Positions 51,999-61,871 of a DNA stretch of 64,000 nucleotides are shown piece by piece. The translations under genes and the position numbers were made by a program. The notes beneath the pieces were generated by a model. It searched no databases. It saw nothing but the letters and a program-made list of their open reading frames with translations, and was not told where the DNA came from. Numbering within the stretch: the first letter of the stretch is position 1; the number at the start of each line of letters is the position of its first letter. This DNA is from Clostridiales bacterium (GTDB lineage Bacteria; Bacillota; Clostridia; Saccharofermentanales; Saccharofermentanaceae), in assembly GCA_017615755.1 (NCBI GenBank), contig JAFZZM010000001.1:94337-158336 (forward strand), written 5' to 3'.

Positions 51999-53102
51999 TT
52001 ACTTGACGAAGCCGTCTTTACTCCACTTCAGTACCGTCTTATATCCCAGTCTCGCGTACCAGTGCGCCACGCCGGTAAAGTGGATATAGCTGTAGTCGTA
52101 GCACTCATCCCGCAGGATCTTCGTTACATTACGCACCATGGTCAGACCGATGCCGCGGCCACGGCATTCCGGAAGAGTACCGACACATCCCGGACCACCG
52201 ATCTTCCACTTCATGCCGTTGACGACATGCTCGCCGAAATCCTCCACGATGCAGAAGCAGATGATCTTTCCGTTTTCTCTTCCGCAATAGATACGATTTC
52301 CTTCTTTAAAGAACTCGACCCAGTTCGGATTGACATGACGGATCGCCTCATGGATCTCATCCATAGGTCCCTCGTAAAAACCGAAGGAAACACTCGGCGG
52401 AAGTTCTTTTGCATAGATGTGGGGATCGAATTCTTGAAGACGCAGGATCTGCTCCGAAGATATGATCACGCCCGGAAGCGAAGCGATATAGTCTCTCTCG
52501 AAGAAGTTCGGATGCAGCTCCATAAAAAGCGCTTCGTACTGTTCCTGCGTGACCAGATCACTTCTGAGGATCGAGTAATAGGCCGCATCGTAAAAACCGG
52601 TCTTATTCTTCTTTACCGCGCGCAGAACACCATCGAAATGCATGCCGGCTTTCTGCATGACACGTCCGGATTTTTCGTTGCGGACATCGTGTGTCGTAAA
52701 GATGCGGATCAGGTCCTGTTCCCCGTCGAAAAGATAACGGATCACAGCCTTCAGGGCCTCCGGCATGATGCCTTCTCCCCAGTGGACACGGCTCAGGCAA
52801 TAGCCGATCTCATAAGAGCACATATTCTCATCTTTGCTGACAACGGCGATGTTGCCGATCACGTGATCGTCGCCCTTAAGCGTGATGCCCCAGTTGTAGC
52901 ATCCGCCATCGTCGTAGTAGGAGACCCATTCCGTGAGGATCTCTCTTGTCATGTCCACCGACTCATGGATCGGCCATGGCATGAACTTCGTCACCTCCGG
53001 ATCCGATGTCCAGTTACGGAACATATCCTCTGCATCTTCCACTACATATCTTCTCAAGATCAGTCTATCTGTTTCAATCGTCTTTGTACCGATCGTATTC
53101 AT
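51999..53102 (-). CDS. Tandem two-domain GNAT acetyltransferase
   Basis: A 367-residue protein with two fused GNAT domains. The first (about 1-180) starts GTKTIETDRLILRRYV and has the YCLSRVHWGEGIMPEALKAV loop, nearly the same as in the single-domain neighbour at 51429-51983, so a duplication is plausible. The second (about 200-365) has the acetyl-CoA signature LPECRGRGIGLTMVRNV. The fusion may give two active sites or one catalytic and one regulatory. Confidence 0.72.
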   Translation of the reverse strand: MNTIGTKTIETDRLILRRYVVEDAEDMFRNWTSDPEVTKFMPWPIHESVDMTREILTEWVSYYDDGGCYNWGITLKGDDHVIGNIAVVSKDENMCSYEIGYCLSRVHWGEGIMPEALKAVIRYLFDGEQDLIRIFTTHDVRNEKSGRVMQKAGMHFDGVLRAVKKNKTGFYDAAYYSILRSDLVTQEQYEALFMELHPNFFERDYIASLPGVIISSEQILRLQEFDPHIYAKELPPSVSFGFYEGPMDEIHEAIRHVNPNWVEFFKEGNRIYCGRENGKIICFCIVEDFGEHVVNGMKWKIGGPGCVGTLPECRGRGIGLTMVRNVTKILRDECYDYSYIHFTGVAHWYARLGYKTVLKWSKDGFVK

Positions 53103-53129
53103 CCTCGTACTCCTTCTTTTCTCTAAAGT

Positions 53130-54431
53130 TCACTCTTTTCCTGAGCCCTGCTCTTGCCGTGTGGAACGGTACTTCTTAAACATTTCCTCGGCAGCCAGTC
53201 TCGTCTTGGCCACGACATCTTTCTTCTTCGGAAAACAGTAATACAGGCAGTCCTTCTTTCCGATGCAGATCACGTCGCCGATCTCATACCAGTAGTAATC
53301 GGCGTACAGGCTGTAGTTTTCCTTCGGCTTCTGTTCATAGTGGAGGGTTCCCCTGCAGCCGTCAAGTACGAAGCCGTTCCGGTCGTGGTGCAGTGTACCC
53401 TCGCCGACCATATAGAGCGATTGGAAGTCCACAATGACCCCAATCTCCACCTCCGTGTCCAGCGTATAGCTGCCTTCGTCGATCTCTTTCCGTACGCATT
53501 CCCGCTCCCAGGCATACCAGTCCGGGATGTGCCGGAATGACTTGATCGGAGAGGACTTCGGCTCCCCCTTTTGAACGAGGAATCCCAAGGTATCCAGCTC
53601 CCAGGTCTGTCCGCAGGCATGGCAGACCATCGTCGTGCCGCTGCCCTCCGTCTGTCCTTCTTGTCCACAGCAGGCACACTTGAAAAGGATGCGGTGCAGG
53701 CCGTCTGCGCGGAATGGCTCATCCACCGTGATTCTATTCTCCTGCTGCCATTTGAAATAGTCGAAGGAAAAAGCCTTATCGAGGATCGCATCAATCTCGT
53801 CCACGCTCTTCGCTTCCACTTCCTCCGAGGTCAGGAGGCACTCGATCTGCGCCGATGCCTTCACTTTTCTCTTCTGCAGATTGTTGTAAAGCGGATCTCT
53901 GGCAAAAGAACCGTAGGTCGTGATCATGACGACCGATACCCCGAGCGTCTTGAAAAGCACTCCCATCCTGCGTGGAAGCGGGGTGGCGGTGCCGTCAAAT
54001 GAATAACTGGCTTCGGGGTACATCAGTACGGATATTTTGTTATTCCGGATCGCGTGCTTGATGTCGGTGATCAGGGAAAGATCCGACACGAACTTCTGTG
54101 TCGGGATGCATCCCAGGCGGCGCATGAGGCCTTCTTTTCCTACAAGGCCGTCCGACGTGCACACGATGTTGTATCTTTTCGGGAAAAGGATCTTCGATGC
54201 AATCTCGAGGTCCAGGAAACTGGAATGGTTCATGAGGATCATCCAGGGGCCTTTTCCCGCTTTTTCCATATTTTTCTCAGTATATTTGAAATGTACGGCA
54301 TGAAGATCCGGAGAAGAGGCCAGGCGCATCACGACGCTGAGAAGCCGGCTCGGCTTCCCTGGCTTTTTGTGATTCGGGCGCGGAAGCTTCTGCACTTCCT
54401 CCCAGCTCTTCTTACAGGACTTGATCTTCAC
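53130..54431 (-). CDS. PlsC-type acyltransferase fused to a zinc ribbon and beta domain
   Basis: A 433-residue protein. The acyltransferase part (about 1-240) has NHSSFLD (the NHxxxxD catalytic box) and YPEASYS in place of the usual EGTRS glycerophosphate motif. It is followed by CACCGQ...CHACGQ (a zinc ribbon, about 257-281) and a beta-rich C-terminal domain with QSLYMVGEGTLHHDRNG. The GTG start at 54431 has GGAG nine bases upstream. The zinc-ribbon fusion is unusual for 1-acylglycerol-3-phosphate acyltransferases and may mean a different acceptor or a partner-binding role. Confidence 0.65.
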   Translation of the reverse strand: MKIKSCKKSWEEVQKLPRPNHKKPGKPSRLLSVVMRLASSPDLHAVHFKYTEKNMEKAGKGPWMILMNHSSFLDLEIASKILFPKRYNIVCTSDGLVGKEGLMRRLGCIPTQKFVSDLSLITDIKHAIRNNKISVLMYPEASYSFDGTATPLPRRMGVLFKTLGVSVVMITTYGSFARDPLYNNLQKRKVKASAQIECLLTSEEVEAKSVDEIDAILDKAFSFDYFKWQQENRITVDEPFRADGLHRILFKCACCGQEGQTEGSGTTMVCHACGQTWELDTLGFLVQKGEPKSSPIKSFRHIPDWYAWERECVRKEIDEGSYTLDTEVEIGVIVDFQSLYMVGEGTLHHDRNGFVLDGCRGTLHYEQKPKENYSLYADYYWYEIGDVICIGKKDCLYYCFPKKKDVVAKTRLAAEEMFKKYRSTRQEQGSGKE

Positions 54432-54450
54432 CTACTTTTTCTCCATGTTC

Positions 54451-54831
54451 TTAACTCGGGAACCCGTACAGGATCACGTATACGATAAAGGAGATAAGGT
54501 CAATGGCGAGGATAATGCCAAGTGCGATCAGCACATATTTCAGGATGCTTTTGCCCCGCTTGGCATTCTCCTGGGTCAGGATCTTCTGGTCCAGAACGTC
54601 CCCGACCGTCTTATGTTCCTCGTTCTTCACCGGCTCGATCCCCTTCAGGATGTAGTCGGTCGTCACGCCGAAGATCTCGCTTAAAAGGACGACCTTATCC
54701 ATATCCGGCATCGCCTGCTCGCTTTCCCACTTGGAAACAGCCTGTCGGGAGACGCCGACAGCTTCCGCGAGTTGTTCCTGGGACATGCCCTTGGCTTTAC
54801 GAAGAGATAGGATCCTGTCTGAAATATTCAA
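54451..54831 (-). CDS. XRE-type regulator with C-terminal membrane anchor
   Basis: A 126-residue protein: an N-terminal helix-turn-helix of the Xre type ([20 protein letters not shown], about 17-36), a middle charged region, and a C-terminal membrane helix at about 97-121. The TTG start at 54831 is eight bases after AGGAGG; a GTG at 54840 would overlap that site. It is a close paralogue of the protein at 55753-56133, on the other side of the CPBP protease gene. Membrane tethering suggests release by intramembrane cleavage; this is inference. Confidence 0.72.
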   Translation of the reverse strand: MNISDRILSLRKAKGMSQEQLAEAVGVSRQAVSKWESEQAMPDMDKVVLLSEIFGVTTDYILKGIEPVKNEEHKTVGDVLDQKILTQENAKRGKSILKYVLIALGIILAIDLISFIVYVILYGFPS

Positions 54832-54873
54832 TTGTTCCACCTCCTCGTACCAAAGTGTTGTCCATTCTAATTC

Positions 54874-55731
54874 TCAGTTCTTTTCTATTGTACCATTTCT
54901 CTTTCTACTCTTCATTCCCATAAGGACTGCCGCTGCAACAAGGAAATAAGCAACGATGGCAATCAGGGAAGCTTCGATGCCGAACTCTCCGCCGGTGACC
55001 ATGATGGACTTTGAATCCAGAACGTAGGATGTGAGGGAAGTCTCGGAAACCGAGGTGCCGATCACCAGGCCACCGCCGATTGTAACAATGTTCCAGAAGC
55101 AGTGTACGATAGCGCTGTTCCAGACGTTTCCGGATTCCAGGGTAATAACGGAGAACATGATGCCGACCAGTGTTCCTGCCAGGACAGCCAGGATGCAGCT
55201 TGTGAGTGAAAATCCCGTTCCAAGGACATGTACCGCACCGAAAAGCACTGACGGAAGAAGGACTGCTACCTTCGTATTGATCTTGGTCTTCAGAAGATGC
55301 ATGATCACGCCTCGGAAGATGATCTCTTCTACCAGTGCCGCTGCGATACCGGTATACAGGATCCCGAACAGTACCGTGCAGATCTTTTCCGCACCTACAA
55401 GACCGGAAGATACGTATCTTCCGCTCATAAAGAGCAGGAAGAAGGCAGTAACGGCGATTGGAAGAGCCAGTGCCACGGCCAGATACTTCATCTTGATCGA
55501 AAACTTCGTGATACCCAGATCACTCAGTTTCAGCTTCAGAATCTTCTTCACAAAAAACTTCGTCATAAAGAAGGCAAGGATCGGATAAAGGACCGCATAG
55601 ACGAGGTTACATATGCCCATCGAAACCGAAAGGACAACAAGACCGCTCGCCAGGAGCGCCGCCAGAATGTCCGATATAATCTTGATCAGAATAACGCCTA
55701 AACAACCGCCAATTACTTTTTTCGTACTCAT
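54874..55731 (-). CDS. CPBP (CAAX-like) intramembrane protease
   Basis: A 285-residue protein with about eight membrane helices. The CPBP motifs are EEIIFR (Glu135, Glu136, Arg140), FGAVH (His168) and NSAIVHCFWN (His210, Asn214), an apparently intact active site. It is flanked on the same strand by two membrane-tethered XRE regulators, which are natural substrate candidates for regulated intramembrane proteolysis. No immunity or bacteriocin gene is adjacent, as is seen for other CPBP proteins. Confidence 0.8.
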   Translation of the reverse strand: MSTKKVIGGCLGVILIKIISDILAALLASGLVVLSVSMGICNLVYAVLYPILAFFMTKFFVKKILKLKLSDLGITKFSIKMKYLAVALALPIAVTAFFLLFMSGRYVSSGLVGAEKICTVLFGILYTGIAAALVEEIIFRGVIMHLLKTKINTKVAVLLPSVLFGAVHVLGTGFSLTSCILAVLAGTLVGIMFSVITLESGNVWNSAIVHCFWNIVTIGGGLVIGTSVSETSLTSYVLDSKSIMVTGGEFGIEASLIAIVAYFLVAAAVLMGMKSRKRNGTIEKN

Positions 55732-55752
55732 TTAACTTTCCTCCCCATTAAA

Positions 55753-56133
55753 TCAGAATGACAATCCGTGTGTAAGAATAAAGATCAGGAATGCGACCAG
55801 ATCGATGGCCAGAAATCCGGCCAGGCCGATCAGTATATATTTCAGTGCACCCTTGATGCGCTTGCCGTTCTTCTCGGTCAGGACCTTCTGGTCCAGAATG
55901 TCTCCGATGGTCTTATGGTCCTCCGGCTCGATCGGTTCGATACCTTTTAATATATAATCCGTCGTGACACCGAAGAACTCGCTCATGATGACCACCTTCT
56001 CCAGATCCGGAGAAGCCTGTTCACTTTCCCACTTCGATACGGCCTGTCTGGATACCCCGATCGCATCCGCGAGCTGTTCCTGAGATAATCCTTTTGTTTT
56101 TCTAAGATACTGGATTCTGTCTGCTGTGTTCAT
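55753..56133 (-). CDS. XRE-type regulator with C-terminal membrane anchor
   Basis: A 126-residue paralogue of the protein at 54451-54831: helix-turn-helix [20 protein letters not shown] (about 17-36), then [22 protein letters not shown] and a C-terminal membrane helix at about 97-120. The recognition helices of the two paralogues are the same, so they likely share operators. AGGAGG precedes ATG 56133. It is the first gene of the three-gene XRE-CPBP-XRE unit; two operator-like repeats lie upstream at 56195-56228. Confidence 0.75.
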   Translation of the reverse strand: MNTADRIQYLRKTKGLSQEQLADAIGVSRQAVSKWESEQASPDLEKVVIMSEFFGVTTDYILKGIEPIEPEDHKTIGDILDQKVLTEKNGKRIKGALKYILIGLAGFLAIDLVAFLIFILTHGLSF

Positions 56134-56194
56134 TTTTGTGACCTCCTGTGTTTTGGTAGCTCAAGCATAGCAAGATTGGCCTTAACACCTCTAC

Positions 56195-56228
56195 CAACCG
56201 AGGCTTGAACTTTGTCAACCCGAGGTTG
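56195..56228 (-). promoter_or_regulatory. Two operator-like dyads over the -35 of the XRE operon
   Basis: CAACCGAGGCTTG (56195-56207) and CAACCCGAGGTTG (56216-56228) are near-identical, 21 bases apart. On the minus strand TTGACA (56213-56218) lies between them, and a poor -10 follows. They are candidate binding sites for the XRE regulator encoded next. Confidence 0.5.
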
Positions 56229-56352
56229 CAATGCTGTTATTTCAGGTTTTTTCGGGTTTCCCGGAGAAAATTTCCCGGAGCTCGGGCAACCGGATCCGAA
56301 GGAAGAAAAAAGCACGAAATATAAAGAATTGGTAAAACAATCCGGTCCTTTA

Positions 56353-56382
56353 TTGACGAGTACACGGCGCCTCTAATACTAT
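56353..56382 (+). promoter_or_regulatory. Promoter of the MacB-like gene
   Basis: TTGACG (56353-56358) and TACTAT (56377-56382) are 18 bases apart, about 50 bases upstream of the start at 56434. Confidence 0.6.
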
Positions 56383-56433
56383 GATTCCGATATAGGACCG
56401 GGAAAGATACAGAAAGAAATACGAGGATACACG

Positions 56434-59163
56434 ATGCTTCAGATCAAAGACATTTCAAAAGAGTACATCACAGGCGATCTCCATCAGACAGCGCTGGACA
56501 AAGTCAGCCTGAACCTTCGTGACAATGAGTTTGTCGCGATCCTGGGACCCTCCGGTTCCGGTAAGACTACACTTCTCAACGTCATCGGCGGCCTCGACCG
56601 CTATGACAGCGGTGACCTGATCATCAACGGGATCTCCACGAAAAAATACAAACACAGAGACTGGGATGCCTACCGAAACCACACGATCGGCTTTGTGTTC
56701 CAGAGTTATAACCTCATCCCGCATCAGTCGATCCTTGCCAACGTCGAGCTGGCGCTGACGATCTCGGGTGTTTCCCGTAGCGAAAGAAAAAGACGTGCCA
56801 AAGAAGCACTCGCCAAAGTCGGATTAGGCGATCAGATGCACAAGCGTCCGAACCAGATGTCCGGCGGACAGATGCAACGTGTCGCCATCGCGCGTGCACT
56901 TGTAAACGATCCCAAGATCCTTCTGGCCGATGAACCGACCGGCGCCCTGGACACCGAAACGAGCGTACAGGTCATGGATCTTCTGAAGGAAGTGGCCAAA
57001 GACAGACTGGTCGTCATGGTCACCCATAACCCCGAACTGGCCGAGACCTACGCCACAAGGATCGTCAAACTCAGAGACGGCAAGATCGTATCCGACTCGG
57101 ATGCTTTTGAAGTAGATGAAGAAAAACTCGAAGAACCGCAGCATAAGAGAATGGGAAAAGCATCCATGTCGTTCCTGACGGCGCTTTCCTTAAGTTTCAA
57201 CAATCTGCGCACCAAGAAGGCCAGGACCTTCCTGACCGCTTTTGCCGGATCGATCGGTATCATCGGCATAGCGCTGATCCTTTCCCTCAGTAACGGTGTC
57301 AATAAATATATCGAAAAAGCACAGAAGGACACCATGTCTTCGTATCCGATCCAGATCGAGGCGCAGGCGATGGACCTGGCTTCCCTGATGGAGATGCGAA
57401 GCGGAAGCGATGGCAGACGCGACGATCTCGAGCATGACCTCGATGCTTTGTACGTCGATGACTCGACATTTGAGATGGCCTCGACGATGTCTCTGAACAT
57501 CAAGCACAACAATCTTACCGAGTTCAAGAAATACCTCGACAACCCGGACAGTGAGATCCATAAGTATGTCGGCGAAAACGGCATCTGCTACTCCTACTAT
57601 ATCCCGTTTACCGTCTTTTCCTACGATCCGGATGGCGAGCTGATCAACCTCGACGGCAGCACACTTCAGGAAGAGCAGAACCGTCGTTCCGGCGGAAGAG
57701 GCCTGATGTCCGGCCTCCTGGATACGCCGTCGATCGAGAACATGACCGAGCTCATGACCGGCTCAGACGGCTCGATGGTCAGTCCGACGATCAAGGATCA
57801 ATACGAGCTTCTCTACGGCAACTGGCCTGAAGCCTATAACGAGATCATCCTGGTCATGGATCCGAATAACGAGATCAGCGCGCGTACCCTGTATGAGCTG
57901 GGACTTCTACCCCGCGAGGAATTCCGCGAAATCATCCGGAAGGTAAAAAAATCCGAGGCGATCGACTTCGATGTCCGGAAACTGACCTACGAAGACATTG
58001 TCGCACACACCTATTACCTGATCCCGGCTACCGACTCTTTCGTCAAGCAGGAAAGCGGCTTCTATAAAGAGGTAACCGAAGAAGATGCCGAGTTCCAGAA
58101 TGTGCTGAACAAGGCCATCCCTCTGAAGATCACGGGCATCATCCGCCTTAAGGAGAATTCGGATTACGAACCGATCAGCGAAGTTTTCGGTTACACCAGA
58201 AACCTGACCGAATACCTGATCAGCTATGCCGAAAAGAGTGAGCTGATCGCTGATCAGAACGCATCCCCGAACAACAGTGTCATCAATGGTGCACGCTTCT
58301 CCCCTTCCGATGATGCAGCCAAGATCGAAGATGCGAGAAACTGGCTGGCGAAGCTTTCCGTAAAGGAAAAGGCAGATATGCTCCGAAGCCTCATGGAGAG
58401 TTACGGAGGAGGAAATCCGGACACGGATTCCCGGATGCTCGATATGACGGACAAAGAACTGGCCGACATGCTCGACAGTATCCTGACGACGGCCGACCGT
58501 GATATCGACCAGCAGCTTCTTTCCATCTACGAAGAATATATCTCCGTCGGTACATTTGAAGAAAACATGGCCGCTTTTGGCTATGTCGACCGCGAGACCC
58601 CGACCTCGATCAACATCTATGCAGACAGTTTCGAAGATAAAGAAGGCATCACGGACTGCATCGACAAATACAATGAGACCGCAACGGAAGAGGATTCGAT
58701 CATCTACACCGACTACATCGGCCTTCTTCTCTCCTCGGTCACCACGATCGTCAACGTGATCTCCTACGTCCTGATCGCCTTCGTTGCGGTATCCTTGGTT
58801 GTATCCTCGATCATGATCGGCATCATCACCTACATCTCCGTCCTCGAAAGAACGAAGGAGATCGGTATCCTCCGTGCCATTGGCGCTTCGAAGCGGAACA
58901 TCTCACAGGTATTTAACGCCGAGACGTTCATAATAGGACTTCTGGCCGGCCTTTTCGGTATCGGGTTCACGCTTCTCCTTCTTATCCCCGGAAACATGAT
59001 CATCGAATCCTTTGTCGATGCGCCCGGCGTCAAAGCACAGCTTCCGGTCTTCGGCGCGGTCATCCTTGTCATCTTAAGTGTCGTCCTGACCTTGATCGGT
59101 GGCTTCATTCCTTCGAAAAAAGCGGCGAAGAAAGATCCTGTCGCGGCTCTGCGCACCGAGTGA
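56434..59163 (+). CDS. One-chain MacB-type ABC transporter (ATPase-permease fusion)
   Basis: A 909-residue fusion. Residues 1-235 are an ATPase with [46 protein letters not shown] and MVTHNPE. The permease begins at about 255-280 with one helix, then has a large outer domain (about 290-765) with acidic EEDAEF and GSDG stretches, and three C-terminal membrane helices. The FtsX coupling segment is [23 protein letters not shown] precedes ATG 56434. Such fused MacB proteins export peptides, lipoproteins or envelope components; the substrate is unknown. It is monocistronic between a promoter and a terminator. Confidence 0.85.
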   Translation: MLQIKDISKEYITGDLHQTALDKVSLNLRDNEFVAILGPSGSGKTTLLNVIGGLDRYDSGDLIINGISTKKYKHRDWDAYRNHTIGFVFQSYNLIPHQSILANVELALTISGVSRSERKRRAKEALAKVGLGDQMHKRPNQMSGGQMQRVAIARALVNDPKILLADEPTGALDTETSVQVMDLLKEVAKDRLVVMVTHNPELAETYATRIVKLRDGKIVSDSDAFEVDEEKLEEPQHKRMGKASMSFLTALSLSFNNLRTKKARTFLTAFAGSIGIIGIALILSLSNGVNKYIEKAQKDTMSSYPIQIEAQAMDLASLMEMRSGSDGRRDDLEHDLDALYVDDSTFEMASTMSLNIKHNNLTEFKKYLDNPDSEIHKYVGENGICYSYYIPFTVFSYDPDGELINLDGSTLQEEQNRRSGGRGLMSGLLDTPSIENMTELMTGSDGSMVSPTIKDQYELLYGNWPEAYNEIILVMDPNNEISARTLYELGLLPREEFREIIRKVKKSEAIDFDVRKLTYEDIVAHTYYLIPATDSFVKQESGFYKEVTEEDAEFQNVLNKAIPLKITGIIRLKENSDYEPISEVFGYTRNLTEYLISYAEKSELIADQNASPNNSVINGARFSPSDDAAKIEDARNWLAKLSVKEKADMLRSLMESYGGGNPDTDSRMLDMTDKELADMLDSILTTADRDIDQQLLSIYEEYISVGTFEENMAAFGYVDRETPTSINIYADSFEDKEGITDCIDKYNETATEEDSIIYTDYIGLLLSSVTTIVNVISYVLIAFVAVSLVVSSIMIGIITYISVLERTKEIGILRAIGASKRNISQVFNAETFIIGLLAGLFGIGFTLLLLIPGNMIIESFVDAPGVKAQLPVFGAVILVILSVVLTLIGGFIPSKKAAKKDPVAALRTE

Positions 59164-59188
59164 TCTTTCCCGTTCCCAAGGCATAACG

Positions 59189-59225
59189 AAGCGGCTGTCT
59201 CCGAACCGGAAGCAGCCGCTTTTTG
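59189..59225 (+). terminator. Terminator of the MacB-like gene
   Basis: AAGCGGCTG pairs with CAGCCGCTT (59212-59221) and is followed by TTTGC. It also sits at the end of the convergent TerB-like gene. Confidence 0.78.
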
Positions 59226-59247
59226 CATACTAAATCGGGATATTGTG

Positions 59248-59913
59248 TTACTCTCTGTCGATCAGGTGATTGGATCCGCAGTATGTGCAGTATGCGGATT
59301 CCCTGTCGGTCGTGAGTTCGAGGTTTGCACCGCAGCTTGCACACTTCAGGGAAACGATGTGTGTCTTTTTTCCCTTCATCTTATCCATCTCTTCCTCGGC
59401 AAAACTCCTCTTGTCATCGAGATAGTTCTGGAATATCTTGATCGCCTGTTTCTCGTTGTCCGTGATGCCGTCCGATGTCTCGGCGATACGCATCACGTCC
59501 GCTTTGAATGAATCCAGTTCCTCCTGAGGAACACGGTTCAGATACCTTCTCACATTCGCGAAGTTCGTGCCCTTATCGGCGAGGATCATGCGAAGCTCCG
59601 TGCGGTAGTCGGGATTCGTATCCGGGTTTTCCAGAAGACCGGTACACATCTCATCGATGAGCGCCTGTTCGTCTTCGGAAACACCGTCTGCCTTGGCAAT
59701 GTAGTAGCAAAGCGCAATACGTACCAGTTCAATATACGAAGGATCCTTGATCGTCGGCAGCGCCGGGCGGATAATGCAGTCATCGTCATCACGCGATGTA
59801 GTCTTCTTACCGTACCCTAAATCGATCCAGTCGCTGTTCAAAGTACGGGCGTCTCTCGTACGCTCATAGGATCTCCCCATCAGTTGATGAAGAACAGAAA
59901 AAGAATTAAACAT
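59248..59913 (-). CDS. TerB-like protein with C-terminal zinc ribbon
   Basis: A 221-residue protein. Two segments of the TerB-like helical domain, ALCYYIAKADGVSEDEQ and AETSDGITDNEKQAI, repeat the ADG(V/I) pattern of the family. The C-terminal CASCGANLELTTDRESAYC, then CTYCGSNHLI, is a zinc ribbon. The ATG at 59913 follows AAGGAG by six bases; the longer frame begins before that site. TerB-like domains are associated with tellurite resistance, but these short proteins act in other membrane or stress functions. It is not clearly in an operon. Confidence 0.68.
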   Translation of the reverse strand: MFNSFSVLHQLMGRSYERTRDARTLNSDWIDLGYGKKTTSRDDDDCIIRPALPTIKDPSYIELVRIALCYYIAKADGVSEDEQALIDEMCTGLLENPDTNPDYRTELRMILADKGTNFANVRRYLNRVPQEELDSFKADVMRIAETSDGITDNEKQAIKIFQNYLDDKRSFAEEEMDKMKGKKTHIVSLKCASCGANLELTTDRESAYCTYCGSNHLIDRE

Positions 59914-59941
59914 CGTGATCTCCTTCAAAACAAATCATATG

Positions 59942-59989
59942 CAAAAGCACTATAAAAATTCTCCACTGAGAACCATTATAGTGCTTTTG
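59942..59989 (-). terminator. Terminator formed by an inverted AAAAGCACTATAA pair
   Basis: CAAAAGCACTATAA (59942-59955) pairs perfectly over 14 bases with TTATAGTGCTTTTG (59976-59989), with a 20-base loop. On the minus strand it lies about 43 bases after the ABC exporter stop. It is the third inverted pair of the over-represented word at an operon end. Confidence 0.72.
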
Positions 59990-60032
59990 GTGAGGAATTA
60001 AAGCCATCCTGCTGCAAAATAGGGTTTGCCGG

Positions 60033-61871
60033 TCATACCAGATAGTTATGCGCCTGTCTGTCAAACATCTCTCTGTAACGGCCGTTTCGGGCCATCAGTT
60101 CGTCATGGGTGCCCTGCTCGATGATCCTGCCGTGCTCGAAAAGATAGATCCGGTCAGCCATTCGTGTCGTTGAGAGACGGTGCGAGATGAAGATGACCGT
60201 GTTCTCTCCGGCATTTTCGATCAGGTTCTTATTCAGCTTATACTCCGATACCGGGTCAAGTGCCGAAGACGGCTCGTCGAGGATCGAGACGGCCCGGTCA
60301 TCGTTCTTCAGGAAGACACGGGAGATAGCGATCTTCTGTCCTTCACCGCCGGAAAGATTCACGCCGGACTCATCGAATTCACGTGTCAAAGGAGTATGTA
60401 TTCCTTGTTCCAGCGAATCCAGTTTTCTGCCGAAATCCGCTTTCCGCAGGGCATGGAGAACATCTTCTTCATCCCCTTCCTTCATCTTCCGGAGAAGGAC
60501 ATTCTCAGCGAGAGTCGCCGCATAGATGTTGTAATCCTGAAAGACCGCGCTGATCTTCTTTCTGTATTCACGCGTATTGTACTCGCGGATATCGTGTCCG
60601 TTATACGAGATGCTTCCGCCCGATACATCGTAAAGGCGCATCAGAAGCTTAACGAACGTGGTCTTTCCTGCGCCGTTCTCGCCAACGATAGCGATCTTTT
60701 CGCCGGGGTGGATCTCGATCGAAATATCTTCAAGTGTATCCTTATCCGTATTCGGATAGCGGAACGACACATGCGAAAGCACAAGATCCCCGGATCCTTT
60801 TTCCGGTGTCAGGCCGTCTGCCACTTCGATGTTCGGCTCATACTCGAGAAGCTTGATAAGCTTGTCTCCGTACATACCGATCACCTGAAAATCGACCAGG
60901 CAATAGTTGATCTCGTTGAGATTCCGTCTGACATAGTTGGCAGCGTTATTCGCCGAAGCCACTTCACCCAGTGCGATGGATTTCACTACCAGGGCAAGAT
61001 AGCCGAGGTAGGCCGGGATCGCAAAAAAGGAGAAAACGGTAAAGACGGAGATCCAGTTCACAAGCGAGACCCATGTCAGCGGAGGTCCGTAGATCCTTCC
61101 TTCTTCCGCCGCCTCATCAAGGGCCTCATCGAACTGCTTTCGAAGCGGCTCCCTGACATCGGTAAGCTTACACTCTTTTGCAAATTCCGGCTGATAGAAG
61201 ACACGCTTACTGTAGTCAGCTTTACGGAGTTTCTTCCTGTACTCGACCCACCATGTATGGTTGATCTTCTCGATCTTAAAACGGGTCGCCAGATTCACGA
61301 TAAAGCCTGCGATCGGGAATATCGCCAGAACCGGATCGATGGTCAGGATCATGGCAGACGCGACCAGAAGTGCGACGGCACCGCCGATGATCTGGCTTAC
61401 TACCATCACCGCGTCTTCGATAAGTGCATCTGCCCTCTGCGACACCACTTCATAGGTATCGTATGTTTCCGGATCATCGTAGAAGATAAGATCCTTCAGA
61501 CTGTTCTTCTCTGCCAGTTCTCTCTGGATGCGTCCGGTCAGCGGGATCAATTTCGCCTTAGCCCACTCGTTAAGGAGCTGGTGGATCCACTCCAGGAATA
61601 CGACAAGCACAAGAGATATCAGAAGAAGAATGATGATCTCCTTGAACTCCACTTTTCCTGTCAGACGGTTGATGATCATCTTCAAGATGAAAGTATCGTT
61701 CACGGCCATACCGCTCAGAAGAAGGATATTCAGGATCATGATCTTCAAGATCAGACCCTTGTCATACTTAGCCGCATATTTCAGAAGATACCTGACATTG
61801 CTGATCATCTGGCGGACGGTGATCTTGTTCTCTTTTTTCTTATCGAGTCTTCTCGAACTATTCTTACTCAT
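60033..61871 (-). CDS. ABC exporter half-transporter (second gene)
   Basis: A 612-residue ABC exporter subunit with six membrane helices in the first 330 residues and an ATPase with GENGAGKTT, LSGGEGQKIAISRV, SILDEPSSALD and the H-loop ISHRLST. A basic N-terminal tail (SSRRLDKKKENKIT) precedes TM1. GGAGG lies before ATG 61871. It overlaps the preceding subunit gene by eight bases. Signature and Walker sites look intact in both subunits, so both ATP sites could be active. The substrate may be a peptide or lipid; no accessory gene is present. Confidence 0.83.
   Translation of the reverse strand: MSKNSSRRLDKKKENKITVRQMISNVRYLLKYAAKYDKGLILKIMILNILLLSGMAVNDTFILKMIINRLTGKVEFKEIIILLLISLVLVVFLEWIHQLLNEWAKAKLIPLTGRIQRELAEKNSLKDLIFYDDPETYDTYEVVSQRADALIEDAVMVVSQIIGGAVALLVASAMILTIDPVLAIFPIAGFIVNLATRFKIEKINHTWWVEYRKKLRKADYSKRVFYQPEFAKECKLTDVREPLRKQFDEALDEAAEEGRIYGPPLTWVSLVNWISVFTVFSFFAIPAYLGYLALVVKSIALGEVASANNAANYVRRNLNEINYCLVDFQVIGMYGDKLIKLLEYEPNIEVADGLTPEKGSGDLVLSHVSFRYPNTDKDTLEDISIEIHPGEKIAIVGENGAGKTTFVKLLMRLYDVSGGSISYNGHDIREYNTREYRKKISAVFQDYNIYAATLAENVLLRKMKEGDEEDVLHALRKADFGRKLDSLEQGIHTPLTREFDESGVNLSGGEGQKIAISRVFLKNDDRAVSILDEPSSALDPVSEYKLNKNLIENAGENTVIFISHRLSTTRMADRIYLFEHGRIIEQGTHDELMARNGRYREMFDRQAHNYLV

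Larger units (their letters stand above)
56134..56433. other. Intergenic region between the XRE operon and the MacB-like gene
   Basis: It holds the operator-like repeats (56195-56228), a direct repeat TTTCCCGGAG-AAAA-TTTCCCGGAG (about 56256-56281), an AAAAGCAC word (56308-56315) and the promoter at 56353-56382 facing the MacB-like gene. No reading frame is supported. Confidence 0.5.
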
